Assembly: GCA_030432025.1 (NCBI GenBank)
Contig: JAUIIA010000008.1
Span: 1-64,000 of the forward strand
Length of the DNA stretch: 64,000 bases
Direction: 5' to 3'
Source: Alphaproteobacteria bacterium
Lineage (GTDB): Bacteria > Pseudomonadota > Alphaproteobacteria > Micavibrionales > Micavibrionaceae
Shown: one piece after another, positions 54,070 to 63,299 of the stretch
Layout: every line of letters begins with the position of its first letter
Position numbering within the stretch: the stretch's first letter is position 1
Notes under the pieces: generated by a model
What the model was told of the DNA's origin: nothing
Database searches by the model: none
Seen by the model: only the letters and a program-made list of their open reading frames with translations
Made by a program: the position numbers and the translations under genes

Positions 54070-55254
54070 TTATGATGGAAGCCATTCTTTTTCGAGCTGA
54101 TCCAGCTCACCGGCCTTGATCGCGGCGCGGACTTCGCGCATCAGACGGTTGATCGTGGCAACATTATGTTGCGCGAGTATTTGCATCCCCAAAATCTCTC
54201 CGGCTTTGAACAGATGGTGGATATAAGCCTTGGAATATTCAGTGGAAGCCGCAACACCGTTCGCTTCATCCAGCGGGGTTTTGTCCTCACGGTATTTGGC
54301 ATTGGTCAGGTTGATGGTCTCACCCTTTTGCCCCTTCATCAATGCAGTACCGTGACGAGCCAGACGGGTCGGAATCACGCAATCAAACGTATCTACGCCC
54401 ATACGAACGAATTTGAACACGTCCTTGATTTGACCGATGCCCAGAAAGTGCACAGGACGATCAGGGTGTGCGTATGGCAAGCTTTCTGCGACAACCAGCT
54501 CCATTTCTTCTTCCGAACCACCAAGGCAACCACCAACGGCCGTGCCGAAGAACGGACGATCCTTGATAACTTCAGCGGAATAACGGCGGAGATCGGAGTA
54601 AACGCCGCCCTGTACAATACCGTACAGCCCTTGCGCGCCGTTATCGTGACGTTCGAACTCGACGAGACATCGATCGCCCCAGCGGATGCTCATTTCCATG
54701 GAACGCGCCGTGTATTCCTTATCGACATGGTAAGGCGTACACTCATCAAACTGCATCAGCAGGTCTGCACCGAGCTTACGTTGAATTTCCATGGAGCTTT
54801 CAGGCGTGAGCTTAATTTTCGAGCCATCGACGTAGGATTTGAAAACGCAGCCCTCTTCGGTGATTTTCATCAGGTTCTTGTTTTCGTGCCCCTTATTCTT
54901 GCCCTTGATCTCGTTGGCCATCGTCCCCTCGCCCAGCGAGAAAACCTGAAAGCCGCCGCTATCGGTCAGCATAGGGCCGTCCCAGCCCATGAATTTGTGC
55001 AAACCACCCATTTTTTCAATGAGGTCGGCACCCGGCTGTAACATGAGGTGATACGTATTGGACAGAATGATGTCGGTCTTGGCCTCAACCATCTGCGCGG
55101 GACTAAGTGCCTTAATGGCGGCTTTCGTTCCACAAAAAATGTAATTCGGGGTCTCGATTGACCCGTGAGGGGTTTTCAAAGTGCCCAGACGCGCCCCCGA
55201 CTTTTCATCCTGATGATGAATATCGAAGCTGAAATTCGGGTAATTGAGGGCCAT
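54070..55254 (-). CDS. tgt: tRNA-guanine transglycosylase, atypical
   Basis: 394 residues from MALNYPNF; the TTG 10 codons earlier lies in the rpmB terminator. Exchanges G34 for a 7-deazaguanine base. Active-site parts are kept: DSGGFQVFSL, FDECTPYH, GIVQGG, nucleophile in FDCVIPTR. Two parts are unusual. The substrate loop that is usually GGLAVGE reads GGCLGGS, and the CxCxxC zinc cysteines before YSKAYIHHL are replaced by NGVAAST. His of the zinc site is still plausible (QHN). Not next to queA. The family call is firm; substrate may differ. Confidence 0.88.
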   Translation of the reverse strand: MALNYPNFSFDIHHQDEKSGARLGTLKTPHGSIETPNYIFCGTKAAIKALSPAQMVEAKTDIILSNTYHLMLQPGADLIEKMGGLHKFMGWDGPMLTDSGGFQVFSLGEGTMANEIKGKNKGHENKNLMKITEEGCVFKSYVDGSKIKLTPESSMEIQRKLGADLLMQFDECTPYHVDKEYTARSMEMSIRWGDRCLVEFERHDNGAQGLYGIVQGGVYSDLRRYSAEVIKDRPFFGTAVGGCLGGSEEEMELVVAESLPYAHPDRPVHFLGIGQIKDVFKFVRMGVDTFDCVIPTRLARHGTALMKGQKGETINLTNAKYREDKTPLDEANGVAASTEYSKAYIHHLFKAGEILGMQILAQHNVATINRLMREVRAAIKAGELDQLEKEWLPS

Positions 55255-55270
55255 GTCCGTTTTTTCCAAT

Positions 55271-55298
55271 AAAAAACCCGCCAACAGTCGCGGCGGGC
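55271..55298 (-). terminator. Rho-independent terminator after rpmB
   Basis: CCCGCC and GGCGGG form a stem with a 9-base loop, followed on the minus strand by TTTTTT. It ends rpmB and lies just before tgt, which supports the later tgt start. Confidence 0.85.
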
Positions 55299-55321
55299 AT
55301 TTTGATCTTTAACTGAAAAGC

Positions 55322-55615
55322 TTAAGCCGCTGTTTTGGCTTCGGCCTTTTCGATTTGCGCTTTAACAGGGCGCAATGCAGGGTCCAGCTTTGTTTTTGCT
55401 GTAGACTTCAAAAACTCGTCAAAGCCACCTTTGTGCTCAACGGTGCGAAGACCGGCTGAAGAGGCTTTCACCTTCACCCATTTGCCCAAGATGACGCTAT
55501 ACAGGCTTGTGTCCTGTACATTCGGCAAAAACTTGCGGCGTGTTTTGTTTTGCGCGTGTGAAACGCTGTTTCCGCTCATAGGCGCTTTTCCTGTAATCAT
55601 GCAACGACGGCTCAT
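55322..55615 (-). CDS. rpmB: 50S ribosomal protein L28
   Basis: 97 residues, start MSRRCMITGKAPMSGNSVSH with the KTRRKFLPNVQ motif. The Lys/Ala-rich C-terminal extension is usual in Alphaproteobacteria. A strong SD (GAAGGAG) stands before the ATG. TTGACT lies 74 bp upstream. Monocistronic with terminator. Confidence 0.96.
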   Translation of the reverse strand: MSRRCMITGKAPMSGNSVSHAQNKTRRKFLPNVQDTSLYSVILGKWVKVKASSAGLRTVEHKGGFDEFLKSTAKTKLDPALRPVKAQIEKAEAKTAA

Positions 55616-55689
55616 GGCCAGTCTCCTTCATATCTATAGGATTAATCTCGTGGAGCGGAAAATAAGCGAAATGGGCTTTCAAAGTCAAG

Positions 55690-56733
55690 CTATAAAATAC
55701 TATCCCACATATACATGCCTAATAAGGCGGCAATGAACAGGAAATGCGCGATTACATTTATGTAGATTGCACGGCGTAAGTGCTTGTAATTTATCTGTGC
55801 TGTCGCGTCTTTCGGACCAACCCACTCGCCCTTTAACGGATAGCCTTTATTATCCTTTACGGGACCGCCTATAGATACATTCAGTGCCCAAGCCAGCGCC
55901 GATACTGGAAATCCGCCTTGTTCATAAGGTGCCCTGCTCTTCGCCCCAAGCCATGATGCGATTCCCTTATGCAGTTTTGCCGTTGGGGTAATGCTGGCCG
56001 CCATTGTTATAAAGAGCGCACTCAGCATGGAGGGAATGAACCCGACCAGCTTTTCCAGCGCCAGAGGAACAGCAGCAAAACCACTGCCTAGTCCGTTTTT
56101 ACCGAAACGCCAGTTCATCATCGCCAGCCCTGCATATATGCAAGCAGCTGGAAAACCACCGATCAGGTACCACAGACATGGCGCGACCATTCCCTTATCA
56201 AAACTCCGCGCACTCAAAACCATCGCGGCACGTGTGAGGCCGAATTCATCGCTATTGGTCAATGTCAGGCCCGTTGTCTTGGCCAAGGAATAGGTTGCTG
56301 TCTCACTCGGCTTCTTTTTCTTGTCCGTTATGCCCTTACTCATTGAGAAATAGAGCTGCAGGAGAACGAACCACACGCTCCCCGCTGTCAGTAGCGTTGC
56401 GAGGAAAAGCGTGCGTAAAATCTCGTAATCTGGGTAAAAGATGATGGCTTCACGGTAAAAAATGCTGATTCCCGCACTTAGAGCCAAAATTAGCGCCGCA
56501 AGAATAAGTCCGCGAAACATCAGATCCGCATAATGACGCTTTTTACGGTCCAGCTTATCGCCAAAACCTCCAAAAACACCCCCTAAAACGTTCCAGAACA
56601 ATGGGTTAGCATTACCCAGTAACGGTCCGGTGATCATCCCCACAACCGCACATACGACGATAACCATGATCATCTCAGGGATCCTGTCGGTATCGAGGAA
56701 AAGTCTGTGCCATTGTGCGAAAAAATTGTGCAT
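55690..56733 (-). CDS. CobD/CbiB-like membrane protein
   Basis: 347 residues, about five TM helices. CobD/CbiB-type elements: FGGFGDKLDRKKRHYADLMFRG split as the short motif DRKKRHYADLM near 65, SLAKTTGLTLTNSDEFGLTRA near 160 (no standard RD), AWALNVSIGGPV near 285. CbiB attaches aminopropanol to the corrin ring, but no other cobalamin gene is here and several positions differ, so the true role is open. The start MHNFF is chosen because the longer frame runs over the TATAAT box at 56770. Confidence 0.7.
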   Translation of the reverse strand: MHNFFAQWHRLFLDTDRIPEMIMVIVVCAVVGMITGPLLGNANPLFWNVLGGVFGGFGDKLDRKKRHYADLMFRGLILAALILALSAGISIFYREAIIFYPDYEILRTLFLATLLTAGSVWFVLLQLYFSMSKGITDKKKKPSETATYSLAKTTGLTLTNSDEFGLTRAAMVLSARSFDKGMVAPCLWYLIGGFPAACIYAGLAMMNWRFGKNGLGSGFAAVPLALEKLVGFIPSMLSALFITMAASITPTAKLHKGIASWLGAKSRAPYEQGGFPVSALAWALNVSIGGPVKDNKGYPLKGEWVGPKDATAQINYKHLRRAIYINVIAHFLFIAALLGMYMWDSIL

Positions 56734-56769
56734 CTGCGAAATATGAACCTTTTTCTGATAGAATAGAGT

Positions 56770-56775
56770 ATTATA
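56770..56775 (-). promoter_or_regulatory. candidate -10 box for the CobD-like gene
   Basis: TATAAT on the minus strand in the 101 bp divergent gap between the CobD-like gene and phaZ; 37 bases before the start codon. The -35 is poor. Confidence 0.35.
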
Positions 56776-56834
56776 TTGTTTTGATATACGCGAATACCGT
56801 ATTGCAGGGAAGAACATAACCAAGGATTGGCCCT

Positions 56835-58217
56835 ATGCTTTATCATCTCCATGATCTGCAGCATGCAGCAATGACTCCGTTTAGAATTCAGGCGGAATTG
56901 ACGCGCACAGTGTTTCAAAGCCCTTGGAACCCGCTTTCATATACACAAGCCGGACGTACAATTGCGGCAAGCGCGGAAATGATTGAGCGCGGGACACGGC
57001 ATTTCGGCCGCCCTAATTTCGGTCTTACAGAAACAGTCATTGACGGCAAAAAGGTCGATGTTGTTGAAAATATTATTGTTGAGAAGCCGTTCTGTCGTTT
57101 GCTGCACTTCCAGCGCAAGACCAAGCGTAACGATCCCAATATTTTGCTGGTTGCACCGATGTCGGGACACTATGCAACATTGCTACGCGGTACCGTTAAA
57201 GCCCTGCTCCCGCATCACAACGTATATATCACCGACTGGGAAGATGCCCGTCAGGTACCGTTGGCCGAAGAACATTTCAACCTCGATACATATATTACCT
57301 ACCTGCGCGAGTTTATGAGCCTGATGGGTCCGCAGACCCACGTGATCGGCGTGTGTCAGCCTGTTGTACCCGTTATGGCGGCTATATCCTTGATGGCTAC
57401 GGACAATGACCCTAACCAGCCTTTATCAATGATATTAATGGGCGGTCCGATTGATACACGTGTTTCCAAGACCGAGGTTACGGAACTAGCCGAAACCCGT
57501 CCTACAAAATGGTTTGAACAGAATGCCGTTCATGATGTGCCGTTTTATTACCCCGGTGCATTCCGCCGTGTTTACCCCGGATTCCTGCAGCTTGGCGGGT
57601 TCATGTCGATGAATCTGGACCGCCATGTTGGTTCTTACATGTCATTCTACAAACACCTTGTGCAAGGCGACGGTGACAGTGCCGAGGCGCACCGCAAATT
57701 CTATAATGAATATTTGTCCGTCATGGATATTCCGGCCGAGTTCTATCTACAGACCGTGGATACGGTTTTCCAGCGCCACCTGTTGCCGCGCGGATTAATG
57801 AAGTGGAAAGATCCGTTAACGGGCGAGTTGATGGATGTTCGCCCACAAGACATTAAGAAGACAGCGATCCTGACGATCGAAGGTGAAAAGGATGATATTT
57901 CCGCCCGTGGCCAGACAACAGCGGCGCACGAGCTGTGCTATTCAATTCCACAAACCAAGCAATTCCACCACTTCCAATTGGAATGCGGACATTACGGTAT
58001 CTTTAATGGTCGTCGTTGGCGCAATCACATTATGCCGTGTATTCGTCACTTTATCCGCAAAATGGATAAGGGCGTGGACCCGGTTCCGAAGAAGGATCTG
58101 GAAAAAACGCCAGATGCGGCGCCAGAGCAGTATAACCGGGACATTCACGGGATTGCGGCAGTCCGCCGCTGGTTGCGCGAAAACCGTACCGAAAGTTTCA
58201 AAGAAACCGTCGATTAA
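56835..58217 (+). CDS. phaZ: intracellular polyhydroxyalkanoate depolymerase
   Basis: 460 residues, alpha/beta hydrolase of the i-PhaZ family that mobilises stored PHB. The nucleophile motif is GVCQPVVP near 173, with Cys as catalytic residue as in Ralstonia PhaZ1, plus GEKDDIS (Asp) and CGHYGIF (His). PHB_depo_C domain forms the last half. No signal peptide. No phaC or phasin gene is in the window. Confidence 0.92.
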   Translation: MLYHLHDLQHAAMTPFRIQAELTRTVFQSPWNPLSYTQAGRTIAASAEMIERGTRHFGRPNFGLTETVIDGKKVDVVENIIVEKPFCRLLHFQRKTKRNDPNILLVAPMSGHYATLLRGTVKALLPHHNVYITDWEDARQVPLAEEHFNLDTYITYLREFMSLMGPQTHVIGVCQPVVPVMAAISLMATDNDPNQPLSMILMGGPIDTRVSKTEVTELAETRPTKWFEQNAVHDVPFYYPGAFRRVYPGFLQLGGFMSMNLDRHVGSYMSFYKHLVQGDGDSAEAHRKFYNEYLSVMDIPAEFYLQTVDTVFQRHLLPRGLMKWKDPLTGELMDVRPQDIKKTAILTIEGEKDDISARGQTTAAHELCYSIPQTKQFHHFQLECGHYGIFNGRRWRNHIMPCIRHFIRKMDKGVDPVPKKDLEKTPDAAPEQYNRDIHGIAAVRRWLRENRTESFKETVD

Positions 58218-58297
58218 GCAGTATTTATGCACATTACACCGCATTGCAGCACATTAATTTGTGGCTGGGGCGCGTTTCTTTATGCTTCATTTAACGA

Positions 58298-59287
58298 ATG
58301 CGTGAGATATTTCACGGTGCCGGCATACAAGCTGACGCTGAACAACCAAAACAAAAAATACGCTTAGCGCTTCAGGGAGGTGGAACTTTAGGGGCATATG
58401 CCGCCGGAGTTCTGGATGTACTGGACCAGCAGGACGATATCGAGATTGACCAGATTGGCGGCCCCAGCGCGGCTGCCGTAAACTCGGCCGTATATGCCGT
58501 AGCAGGCAGCAAGGGGCTGGACACGTTCTGGAACCGTATCGGGCAAGCAGGCTCAGCTGCTCATGTTATTAACTTCTTTGATCCGCTTAAATTCTCCCAA
58601 ATGGTCAATGAATCCTATTTGATGAATGGTTGGCGGGCATCCGGCGCGTTTGAAGATGTCGGCCCCCAAGGTTTCCTGACCCATGCTTTGAAAGAAACAA
58701 TCGGCAGCCACCATAATTTACGCAACGCCGATATTCAGATGCGCATAACAACGGTTACCAAGATCGACCCGAACGGCGACCTATCGCCTGAAAATGTCGA
58801 AGAACACGTACATACAAACGAAGACCTGACCATCAAGAAAATCGTAGCCTCTGGCGCATTGAAAGAGCTTGGTCCCGTGCGCATTGACGGCCGCAGACAT
58901 TGGGACGGTGCGTATTCCGGCAACAACCCCGCCTTTGACAGTTTTGATCATCATGAGGATGTTCCGCTCGTGGTTATTACGGTCGACCGGCCGGAGATTG
59001 TCCGTTCAACGCGGGACCCTGACCTCGTCTATGGGCGTGTTCACGGTGAAATCCATGATTTGCGAAAACAGGGCCGTTCCCCGATTTACCAAATTGCTCT
59101 GGATCAACCCGACAAGTGGGATGAAAGCGTAAGAACAAACCCGCTTCCGAGCATAATCAATGAATTACGTGAAAAAGGTCGTCAGGACGCCGTAGCCTTC
59201 CTTGCCCGACTGAGACAGGACATGAGCCCAACAAGACGCCTACAAGCCGCTGTGGGAGCGGAATACACTGACAACGCACGTAATTAG
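58298..59287 (+). CDS. patatin-like phospholipase beside phaZ
   Basis: 329 residues. Oxyanion loop QGGGTLGAYAAGV (about 26-38), nucleophile elbow GPSAAAVNSA where the final Gly of GxSxG is Ala, and DGAYSGNNP for the acid (about 203-211). The C-terminal ~80 residues are helical and charged, with DPDLVYGRVHGEIHDLRK. Typical of DUF3734-type patatins found in PHB-storing Alphaproteobacteria. Separated from phaZ by 80 bp on the same strand. Substrate unknown. Confidence 0.82.
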   Translation: MREIFHGAGIQADAEQPKQKIRLALQGGGTLGAYAAGVLDVLDQQDDIEIDQIGGPSAAAVNSAVYAVAGSKGLDTFWNRIGQAGSAAHVINFFDPLKFSQMVNESYLMNGWRASGAFEDVGPQGFLTHALKETIGSHHNLRNADIQMRITTVTKIDPNGDLSPENVEEHVHTNEDLTIKKIVASGALKELGPVRIDGRRHWDGAYSGNNPAFDSFDHHEDVPLVVITVDRPEIVRSTRDPDLVYGRVHGEIHDLRKQGRSPIYQIALDQPDKWDESVRTNPLPSIINELREKGRQDAVAFLARLRQDMSPTRRLQAAVGAEYTDNARN

Positions 59288-59336
59288 CGTTTAAATATCT
59301 ATTGCACCGCGTCAGGTGCTAACCTAGTATGCCGAA

Positions 59337-60038
59337 ATGCTTTTAAGACAGGATAACCCATTCCCGCCATATATTATGGTCAAACGCAGCAAGCGTGCGC
59401 GCAGGCTGGCCTTACGTTTGGACCCTAAAGAGCGGGTCTTTAATCTTGTCATCCCTAACGGGGTAAGTCTGAAAAGAGCACAGCGTTTTGCCGAAGAACA
59501 CGAGGACTGGATGCTGGATGCGCTTAGCGAGCTTCCGCAGCCTATTCCGTTCGAGGACGGTAGTGATTTACCGATTTTAGGGCAAGATCGTCGCATCCAT
59601 GTTTTCTACGACGAGACTTTAAGAACAACCTCTATCAACCTCAAATTTAAAGAACTTATTGTCACAACCAATAAAGATGATCCTACGGTGCGTATTGAAC
59701 GCGCGTTGAAGCGTATCGCCAAAAAGGAGCTGACCGCCCTCGCCCAGCAAAAAGCCGCTGAAATCGGTGAGACAATCGAGAAGATCAGCGTCCGTGACAC
59801 GAAAAGCCGTTGGGGCTCCTGTAGCAGTGATGGCAACCTCTCATTCTCATGGCGCTTGATGTTCGCCCCTACCGAGGCGTTCGATTACGTGGTTGCACAT
59901 GAAGTCGCGCACCTCGTCCATATGGACCACTCCCGCTCATTCTGGAATTTGTGTCGTGATTTGTCCGAAGACTTTATCGAGGGGCAATACTGGATGCGTG
60001 AGCACGGTCACGAGCTTATGCGTTACGGCGCTCGCTAG
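59337..60038 (+). CDS. YgjP/M48-type metallopeptidase (DUF45)
   Basis: 233 residues. Zinc motif HEVAHLVHMDHSRSFW near 191-206 (HExxH with a further His). The middle has SVRDTKSRWGSCSSDGNLSFSW split as KSRWGSCSSDGNLSF, the family signature. Soluble, no signal. Ends overlapping the converging ruvX by 23 bases. Confidence 0.9.
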   Translation: MLLRQDNPFPPYIMVKRSKRARRLALRLDPKERVFNLVIPNGVSLKRAQRFAEEHEDWMLDALSELPQPIPFEDGSDLPILGQDRRIHVFYDETLRTTSINLKFKELIVTTNKDDPTVRIERALKRIAKKELTALAQQKAAEIGETIEKISVRDTKSRWGSCSSDGNLSFSWRLMFAPTEAFDYVVAHEVAHLVHMDHSRSFWNLCRDLSEDFIEGQYWMREHGHELMRYGAR

Positions 60039-60525
60039 TCAGGAAATCCAAAGCTCCCTGTAAAATTATCTGTGCCGCCAGCTTATCGATGAGGCCGGAA
60101 GCCTTTGCTTCTATTTTTGTTTTTCGCTTTTCCACGAAGTTATCCACAGCCTCCTCCACAGAAACTGTGGATAAACGTTCATCCCAAAGTGCAACCCACG
60201 CTCCACCGAGAGAATTGTCCATTTCAATGGCAAAATCACGAATGCTTTGCGCCCGCGGACCTTCGCTGCCATCCATATTGACGGGGTAGCCGATAACAAA
60301 GCCGCCGACTTCGTGTTCGGTAATCACGGCTTTCAATGCATCCATATCCTTTGAAAACTTGGTGCGCTTGATGGTTTCCAGCGGTGTTGCCAGCGTTTGA
60401 TCGGGATTCGCCAGCGCAAGCCCGATTGTCTTTTTACCAACATCGAGTCCCAAAAGCGGGACACCCGCCGGTGCGTCTTCTGCACAATCTCTGAGTAAAG
60501 CTACACTCACGTTGAAAAACCCCAT
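60016..60525 (-). CDS. ruvX: putative pre-16S rRNA nuclease YqgF/RuvX
   Basis: 169 residues, RNase H-fold: GLDVGKKTIGLA (26-37) holds the first Asp; GYPVNMDGSEGPRAQ and LWDERLSTVSVEEAV hold the other acidic residues. Essential in many bacteria for 16S 5' end processing. The gene contains two perfect inverted DnaA-box 9-mers. The end overlaps the YgjP gene. Confidence 0.92.
   Translation of the reverse strand: MGFFNVSVALLRDCAEDAPAGVPLLGLDVGKKTIGLALANPDQTLATPLETIKRTKFSKDMDALKAVITEHEVGGFVIGYPVNMDGSEGPRAQSIRDFAIEMDNSLGGAWVALWDERLSTVSVEEAVDNFVEKRKTKIEAKASGLIDKLAAQIILQGALDFLTSERRNA
60140..60174. other. inverted pair of perfect DnaA-box 9-mers inside ruvX
   Basis: TTATCCACA (60140-60148) and its reverse complement TGTGGATAA (60166-60174) lie 17 bases apart. 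They are in the ruvX coding sequence. They may titrate DnaA or be coincidental. Confidence 0.3.
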
Positions 60526-60590
60526 TGTTTCTTGGTGGCTACCTGTTTAAAACAAAAGACTACAAAAGAAAACACAGGCAAGGAATATCT

Positions 60591-60887
60591 ATGTCTTTGG
60601 ACGAACAAACCGTACGTAAAGTTGCCAGATTGGCCAATATCGAAATTCAGGATGATGATGTAGACCGCATCGGCACCCAGCTTTCCGGTATTTTGCAATG
60701 GGTCGAGCAGCTTGGTGAGGTCGATACTGACAATGTCGAGCCATTGGCCAATGTTGTGAATATCGATTTGCATCTGCGTGAAGATGAAGTGACTGACGGC
60801 GATTGCGCAGACAAAGTTCTGGCCAATGCACCGGAAGAAACCCAAGGCTTCTTCGTTGTTCCTAAGGTCGTGGAGCAAGAAGGATGA
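60591..60887 (+). CDS. gatC: aspartyl/glutamyl-tRNA amidotransferase subunit C
   Basis: 98 residues, from an ATG with AAGGA seven bases ahead. GatC motif VRKVARLANIEI and the end VLANAPEETQGFFVVPKVV. Helps fold GatA in the GatCAB complex, which converts Glu-tRNAGln (and Asp-tRNAAsn) to the amidated form. Its end overlaps the next gene by 4 bases. Confidence 0.95.
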   Translation: MSLDEQTVRKVARLANIEIQDDDVDRIGTQLSGILQWVEQLGEVDTDNVEPLANVVNIDLHLREDEVTDGDCADKVLANAPEETQGFFVVPKVVEQEG

Positions 60888-61108
60888 GCGCAGAGCAGCC
60901 TTCTCGTGAAAACAAAAAGCTCGTAAACACCATTATCAAAGCAGACGGAGCGCTCTTTACCCTTGGCGGTATATTCCTTCTGGCAAAAGATTACTTCATG
61001 GAGTTAGAGCTTTTAGGCGGCGACGGCGACATGTTCTTAGGTTTCGGCCTGATGGTCACTGGGATAACAAGTATAATTATAGCGGATAAATTTTTTCCAC
61101 CTCGATAG
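60884..61108 (+). CDS. small two-TM protein between gatC and gatA
   Basis: 74 residues with two hydrophobic helices (about 22-40 and 50-67) separated by GGDGDM. ATGA overlap with gatC and a GAAGG SD show it is translated in the operon; 6 bp separate it from gatA. No family. Confidence 0.55.
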   Translation: MSAEQPSRENKKLVNTIIKADGALFTLGGIFLLAKDYFMELELLGGDGDMFLGFGLMVTGITSIIIADKFFPPR

Positions 61109-61114
61109 AAAACA

Positions 61115-62599
61115 ATGACAGAACTGACACACTTAACAATTGAAGATGCTCTTACAGGACTAAAGAACAAAGACTTCAGCGCCAAGGAGCTAGCCGAAGC
61201 CCATATCTCAGCGATGGAAGGCGCGCGCGACTTGAACGCCTTTATCGTTGAAACGCCCGAGATTGCGTTAAAGCAAGCCGAGGAAAGCGACAAACGCTAC
61301 GCCAGTGGCGATGCGGGGCTGCTGGACGGTATTCCGTTTGCGAACAAGGACTTGTTCTGTACCGAAGGAACACAGACGACAGCGGCGAGTAAGATCCTTG
61401 AAGGGTTCGTACCACAATATACATCGACGGTCGGACAGAACCTTGCCGATGCCGGTGCGGTTATGCTGGGCAAGGCCAATCTTGACCAATTTGCGATGGG
61501 TTCATCGAATACAACGTCTGCATTCGGTAATGTGATCAACCCATGGAAGGCCTCAGACGGGAAAGACCTCGTCCCCGGTGGCTCCTCAGGCGGTTCTGCG
61601 GCTGCTGTGGCAGCGCGTATTGCTATGGGTGCGACAGCAACCGATACAGGTGGCTCAATTCGTCAGCCTGCCTCATTCTGCGGTATCGCAGGTATTAAGC
61701 CTACATATGGTCGTTGCTCCCGTTGGGGTGTGGTGGCGTTCTCCTCATCCCTTGACCATCCTGGTCCTATCGCCCGTACGGTGAAGGACAATGCGTTAAT
61801 GCTGCAAGCGATGGCAGGATATGACCCGAAGGACAGCACATCCGCGAACAAGCCTGTGCCTGATTATGCTGCGGCGATGACAGGTGACATGAAAGGTATG
61901 AAGATCGGTATTCCGAAAGAGTACCGTATAGACGGCATGCCTGATGAAATTCAAAAGCTCTGGGACCAGGGTGCGGAATGGCTGAAGGAAGCCGGAGCGG
62001 AGATTGTTGAAATTTCCCTGCCGCATACGAAATACGCCCTGCCCGCCTATTACATCATTGCGCCTGCGGAAGCGTCATCCAACCTTGCCCGTTATGACGG
62101 CGTGAAATATGGCCACCGCTCAAAAGATGCGGAAACACTGGCTGAAATGTACGCAAAGACACGTGCTGAAGGCTTCGGTGACGAGGTCCAGAGAAGGATT
62201 ATGATTGGTGCATACGTACTATCTGCAGGATATTACGATGCGTACTACATCAAGGCACAGAAGATTCGTCGTCTGATTTTGAATGACTTCGAGAAGGCTT
62301 ACGAGACTGTCGATGCCATCCTGACGCCGACTGCGCCGTCTGCGGCGTTTGCCATTGGCGAGAACGAGGACGACCCGATCAAGATGTATCTGAACGATGT
62401 GTTCACGGTTACCGCAAACCTTGCCGGTGTTCCGGGTATGTCCGTTCCTGCGGGTCTAGATGCCAACGGTCTGCCGCTCGGTCTGCAAATCCTTGGTAAG
62501 GCCTGGGATGAGGAAACAGTATTCAAAGTTGGCGGTGTGATCGAGGAAGCCGCACAATTCAGCGCACTGCCGCAAACAGTCATGAGCAAGGCCGCTTAA
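61115..62599 (+). CDS. gatA: glutamyl-tRNA(Gln) amidotransferase subunit A
   Basis: 494 residues, amidase-signature enzyme. The Ser-cisSer-Lys triad: Lys in [12 protein letters not shown] near 76, [14 protein letters not shown] near 155 and [15 protein letters not shown] near 175. Length normal. Confidence 0.96.
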   Translation: MTELTHLTIEDALTGLKNKDFSAKELAEAHISAMEGARDLNAFIVETPEIALKQAEESDKRYASGDAGLLDGIPFANKDLFCTEGTQTTAASKILEGFVPQYTSTVGQNLADAGAVMLGKANLDQFAMGSSNTTSAFGNVINPWKASDGKDLVPGGSSGGSAAAVAARIAMGATATDTGGSIRQPASFCGIAGIKPTYGRCSRWGVVAFSSSLDHPGPIARTVKDNALMLQAMAGYDPKDSTSANKPVPDYAAAMTGDMKGMKIGIPKEYRIDGMPDEIQKLWDQGAEWLKEAGAEIVEISLPHTKYALPAYYIIAPAEASSNLARYDGVKYGHRSKDAETLAEMYAKTRAEGFGDEVQRRIMIGAYVLSAGYYDAYYIKAQKIRRLILNDFEKAYETVDAILTPTAPSAAFAIGENEDDPIKMYLNDVFTVTANLAGVPGMSVPAGLDANGLPLGLQILGKAWDEETVFKVGGVIEEAAQFSALPQTVMSKAA

Positions 62600-62616
62600 G
62601 AAAGGACCTTTTTATA

Positions 62617-63285
62617 ATGTTCAGGAAAAGCATTTTACCGCTTTTTGTACTGCTAATCAGCGTTTTCGCTGTACCTGCGCATGCGCAAAACCCTGACCTG
62701 TTTGAAAGCCAGCAAGAACAGCAAGCCCCGACAGACTTGGAAGAACTTCTCGCTGAAGTGCCAGAGGGTCAAACATATGATGAACAACCGACCACGATTG
62801 AAGAGTTTGCCAACCAGTACTACGGCAACTGTTTACGTCAGGACCACCCTAAAGTTGACGAACAGGCTCTGGAAATCTTGTGTGCTTGTACGGCAGCCAA
62901 AATGCCGGACGAGATGGATCTGCGGCAAGCCATGTTAATGCAAACCAACACCAGCAGCGGACAACTACAGAGACTGCGCTTCATGGAGTTTATTTACTCC
63001 CCGTGCCTTAAGTTTCCGGTAGCTGATATGGTCGAAAGACGCTGTCTGGATGACAAAGCGAAGATGGACCCTATTCGTCGTGACAATGCTGTTTGCAGAT
63101 GTACAGGCGAGGCAATGGGCCAGTATATGGAGAGCAAAGCTCCCGGCTACGTCAATCTGGCTGTTCGCCGCAACTTGAGCAATGTAGACCCGCTCAAGCT
63201 GCTTTATGACAGCAAGCAATTCAACAATATCTATGAACGTAAGTTTTTGTACTGCAGAGACGTTCACGAATACGGGAAAAAGTAA
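62617..63285 (+). CDS. exported cysteine-rich protein between gatA and gatB
   Basis: 222 residues with a signal peptide (cleavage after AHA, before QN) and a Gln/Glu-rich linker. Mature part has pairs CLRQ, LCAC, PCLKF, RCL, CRC and YC, with [17 protein letters not shown], an arrangement like repeated Cys-x-Cys units. AAGGA precedes the ATG. Unknown function; 14 bp before gatB. Confidence 0.6.
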   Translation: MFRKSILPLFVLLISVFAVPAHAQNPDLFESQQEQQAPTDLEELLAEVPEGQTYDEQPTTIEEFANQYYGNCLRQDHPKVDEQALEILCACTAAKMPDEMDLRQAMLMQTNTSSGQLQRLRFMEFIYSPCLKFPVADMVERRCLDDKAKMDPIRRDNAVCRCTGEAMGQYMESKAPGYVNLAVRRNLSNVDPLKLLYDSKQFNNIYERKFLYCRDVHEYGKK

Positions 63286-63299
63286 GAGGACAGCACGAA

